The notes beneath the pieces were generated by a model. The model worked only from the letters and a program-made list of their open reading frames with translations, had not been told where the DNA came from and ran no database searches. Shown here one piece after another: positions 53,734 to 56,205 of a stretch of DNA of 56,205 nt. The translations under genes were made by a program, and so were the position numbers. The stretch comes from CAZZKE01 sp964655005 (lineage in GTDB: Bacteria > Pseudomonadota > Alphaproteobacteria > Rhodospirillales > JABHCV01), in assembly GCA_964655005.1 (NCBI GenBank), contig CAZZKE010000011.1, forward strand, positions 1 to 56,205, read 5' to 3'. Within the stretch, counting starts at the first letter, position 1; every line of letters begins with the position of its first letter.

Positions 53734-54869
53734 GCGGCGCTGTCCAGCGCCGCGAACCGGCGCATGTGGTAGTCCAGGTTGCCGAACAGGGTATTTATCA
53801 TGGTCAGGCGTTTGAAGTAATGGCCCACATTCAATTCGTCGGTCATGCCCATGCCGCCATGAATTTGCACCGCCTGCTGGCCGACGAAGCGACCGGATTT
53901 ACCGATCTGCACTTTCAGCGCCGAGACCGTGCGGGCGGTATCGGCGGCGCCGTTATCCATGGTCATGGCGGCCCTGTACAGTAGCGATCTGGACTGTTCG
54001 CATTCCATGAACATATCGACCATGCGATGCTGCAATACCTGAAACTTGCCGATAGGCACGCCGAACTGGACCCGGGTGCCGGCATATTCGACGGTGGCCG
54101 CGTGCAATGCCGTCATGCCGCCGACGGCTTCGGCGGCGATCGCGACAATGGCTTCGTCGATGCTGTCTTGCAGCACCGGCAGTCCGCCGCCGACTTCGCC
54201 CACGACCGCGTCATCGGCAACCCGGACACCCGAAAATTCGATCTCGGAAGCCCGGCCGCCATCCTGGGTAGGATAATTGCGGCGAGAGACGCCATCCAAA
54301 CCGGCATCGACCAGAAACAGGGTAATGCCGTCGTCATCGAGTTGATCGCCCGAGGTGCGGGCGGAAACAATCAGGCTGTCCGCCGCCGGGCCGTTCAGCA
54401 CAACCGCCTTGTGGCCGTCGATGACATAGCCGCCCCCGGCGGCTTTCGCCGTAGTAGTCACGTTGGCCAGGTTGTAGCGGCCCTGGGCTTCGGCATAGGC
54501 CAGCGCCAGTTGGCTGTCGCCGCCGATAACGGCGGGCAGGATCGTCTGGCGCTGGGCGGCGCTGGCGGCGCGCCTTAAAACACCGCCGGCCAGCACAACG
54601 GTAGCCAGGTAAGGTTCCAGCACCAGGCCCTTGCCCAATTCTTCCATCACGATCATGGTGTCGATGGCGCCGCCGTCCAGACCGCCGTCGGCTTCGGCGA
54701 AAGGCAGGGCCAGCCAGCCCAGTTCGGCGAACAGTTTCCAGTTTTCCGCACTGAAGCCGGAATCGCTTAGCGCCAGGGCATGGCGTTTGTCGAAAGTATA
54801 GTTTTCGCGCACGAACCGGATGATGCTGTCGCGCAACAGTCCCTGTTCCTCACTGAATGAAAAATCCAT
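53730..54869 (-). CDS. Acyl-CoA dehydrogenase, small-subunit type (PimD/FadE-like)
   Basis: 379-residue member of the acyl-CoA dehydrogenase family. The N-terminal helical domain (about 1-115), the middle beta domain and the FAD-contacting GGMGMTDELNVGHYFKRL block are present. The usual C-terminal catalytic Glu motif (YEGTxE) is missing; the region reads NTLFGNLDYHMRR. This is seen in small subunits of heteromeric dehydrogenases such as PimD and the steroid FadE pairs, where the partner contributes the active site. The partner is probably encoded at 54915, 45 bp upstream on the same strand. Confidence 0.9.
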   Translation of the reverse strand: MDFSFSEEQGLLRDSIIRFVRENYTFDKRHALALSDSGFSAENWKLFAELGWLALPFAEADGGLDGGAIDTMIVMEELGKGLVLEPYLATVVLAGGVLRRAASAAQRQTILPAVIGGDSQLALAYAEAQGRYNLANVTTTAKAAGGGYVIDGHKAVVLNGPAADSLIVSARTSGDQLDDDGITLFLVDAGLDGVSRRNYPTQDGGRASEIEFSGVRVADDAVVGEVGGGLPVLQDSIDEAIVAIAAEAVGGMTALHAATVEYAGTRVQFGVPIGKFQVLQHRMVDMFMECEQSRSLLYRAAMTMDNGAADTARTVSALKVQIGKSGRFVGQQAVQIHGGMGMTDELNVGHYFKRLTMINTLFGNLDYHMRRFAALDSAA

Positions 54870-54914
54870 TTTACCGGTTCTCCCTTAAAGGCCGGGCACG
54901 GCCTTGTCTTTGGA

Positions 54915-56114
54915 TTAAAGGCCAAGCACCGCCTTGGCGATAATGTTCTTCTGAATTTCGTTGGAACCGCCGTAGATCGAGGTCTTGCGGGTATTGAAAT
55001 AGCGCGGCCCTGCCTGAGCGGCAAAATCCGGGCCGATGCCGGCGACGTTGGACCCCGACTCGAAGCGTTCCGGCGTATAGGGCATGGCGTAGTAGCCGGC
55101 GGCCTCGACAAAAAGTTCGGTCACCGCCTGTTGTATTTCCGTTCCCTTGATTTTTAAAATTGAACTTTCCGGCCCCGGCGCTCCGCCGGTCGAGACCGCC
55201 GCCAGGGTCCGCAGGTCAGTGAATTCCAGCGCCATTAATTCAATTTCCACCTCCGACAGGCGGCGCCGGAAATCGTCGTCGTGCAGTAAAGTCTCGCCAC
55301 CGCCGCTGGGCTCCGAAGCACAGATTTTTTTTAGTTTTTCCAGTTGCCGTTTCGAACGTGCGACCCCGGCGATGCCGGTGCGTTCGTGGGTCAGCAGCTT
55401 CTTGGCGTAGGTCCAGCCCATGCCTTCCTCGCCGATCAGTTGATCGGCCGGAACCAGGACGTCCTGGAAATTAACCTCGTTGATCTCGTTACCGCCGTCG
55501 ATGGTGATGATCGGGCTGACGGTTATGCCGGGGCTTTTCATATCGATCAGAATGAAGGAAATTCCTTCCTGCGGCTTGACCTCGGGATTGGTGCGCACCA
55601 GGCAGAAAATCCAGTCGGCGAACTGGGCCAGGGTGGTCCAGGTCTTGGTCCCGTTGACCACGTATTGATCGCCCTCGCGCACCGCCCTGGTCCGCAGCGA
55701 GGCCAGATCGGAACCGGCGCCGGATTCGGAAAAGCCCTGACACCACCACACATTGGTCGCCAGTATATCGGGCAGGAAGCGCTTTTTCTGTTCGTCCGTG
55801 CCGAAAGAATAGATGATCGGGCCGACCATACCCAGGCCGAACGGCACAATGGGCGGTACCCCGGCGCGGGCCATTTCGTTTTCGAAGATATAACGCTGGG
55901 TCGGCGTCCAGCCGGTACCGCCATATTCCGTAGGCCAGTTGACCCCGGCCCAGCCCTTTTCATTCAAGGCCTTTTGCGAACGCACCATATCGTCCTTGCC
56001 AGGCCCCACGCCGGCCCGGCTGCGTTCCAGAATATCCTGCGGATAGTCAGTCTCGAAATACCCGCGCAACTCGTCGCGAAAGGCAATTTCGCGCTCGCTG
56101 AATTCGATATCCAT
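54915..56114 (-). CDS. Acyl-CoA dehydrogenase, large-subunit type (PimC/FadE-like)
   Basis: 399-residue acyl-CoA dehydrogenase. FAD- and substrate-binding blocks are WCQGFSESGAGSDLASL and KTWTTLAQFADW; the C-terminus IYGGSNEIQKNIIAKAVLGL has Gly where the YEGT-type catalytic Glu would be. The base is then likely the Glu in LLTHERTGIAG (about residue 253), as in long-chain and isovaleryl-type enzymes. The ATG at 56112-56114 (MDIEFSEREIAFRDEL) is chosen; longer frames reach 56177 but add unrelated residues. With the gene at 53730 it forms a two-subunit dehydrogenase acting on a long or branched acyl-CoA. The window ends 91 bp upstream. Confidence 0.92.
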   Translation of the reverse strand: MDIEFSEREIAFRDELRGYFETDYPQDILERSRAGVGPGKDDMVRSQKALNEKGWAGVNWPTEYGGTGWTPTQRYIFENEMARAGVPPIVPFGLGMVGPIIYSFGTDEQKKRFLPDILATNVWWCQGFSESGAGSDLASLRTRAVREGDQYVVNGTKTWTTLAQFADWIFCLVRTNPEVKPQEGISFILIDMKSPGITVSPIITIDGGNEINEVNFQDVLVPADQLIGEEGMGWTYAKKLLTHERTGIAGVARSKRQLEKLKKICASEPSGGGETLLHDDDFRRRLSEVEIELMALEFTDLRTLAAVSTGGAPGPESSILKIKGTEIQQAVTELFVEAAGYYAMPYTPERFESGSNVAGIGPDFAAQAGPRYFNTRKTSIYGGSNEIQKNIIAKAVLGL

Positions 56115-56205
56115 GTGCTCTGCCCCGTGTTTATTTTGGCGGTAACGGTCTGGATTGTCCGCCCATAGCGCCGACACATCAAGGGTTATTCTTTCTACAA
56201 TTTGG

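Overview
The window is G+C-rich bacterial DNA with densely packed operons, frequent ATGA/GTGA stop-start overlaps and many GTG or TTG starts. A DUF2336 protein (a family best known from Alphaproteobacteria), a fused PAS-PAS-GGDEF regulator, a CueR-type regulator and the overall gene style suggest an alphaproteobacterium, perhaps of the Rhodospirillales. That placement is an inference; there is no rRNA or tRNA here to test it.

Layout. 1-3470: a c-di-GMP signalling pair (truncated PAS/GGDEF protein and DUF2336 protein, minus strand), an A+T-rich gap with a 33-bp perfect hairpin, and a glutathione transferase. 3568-10090: a minus-strand pyrimidine salvage operon (BMP-type binding protein, ATPase, two permeases, cytosine deaminase, uracil phosphoribosyltransferase). 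10251-18549: housekeeping and envelope genes (glycine-zipper lipoprotein, DksA/TraR zinc-finger protein, release factor 3, an arginine-rich small protein, a CopZ-like metallochaperone, a YibQ-like deacetylase, a secreted unknown, CueR, a penicillin acylase family protein). 18582-38058: a purine catabolic island. 38087-56114: an acyl-CoA island with a branched-chain amino acid type (LivJHMGF) ABC transporter.

The purine island encodes every step from purine bases to glyoxylate and urea: adenine deaminase, guanine deaminase, 8-oxoguanine deaminase, a single-chain xanthine dehydrogenase with its XdhC factor, membrane urate hydroxylase PuuD, UraH, UraD, PuuE, allantoicase and ureidoglycolate lyase. 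It has its own BMP-type importer, a LysR regulator and a divergently transcribed purine-type phosphoribosyltransferase. Salvage and breakdown are therefore side by side.

The acyl-CoA island holds an acyl-CoA ligase, MaoC hydratase, thioesterase, short-chain dehydrogenase, Liv transporter, FadB-like bifunctional enzyme and thiolase. It also has an APH-fold kinase directly followed by an ACAD10/11-like dehydrogenase, an MFS carrier and a two-gene acyl-CoA dehydrogenase pair. The kinase/dehydrogenase pair suggests breakdown of 4-hydroxy or 4-oxo acids by phosphorylation, as in levulinate catabolism.

The strongest unexplained signal is a family of short palindromic repeats (core TAATACCAAGGATCA) at five loci. 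At each locus it touches the 3' end of a gene, and in most cases its terminal TAA is that gene's stop codon; at 38056-38089 one copy supplies the stop codons of two convergent genes.
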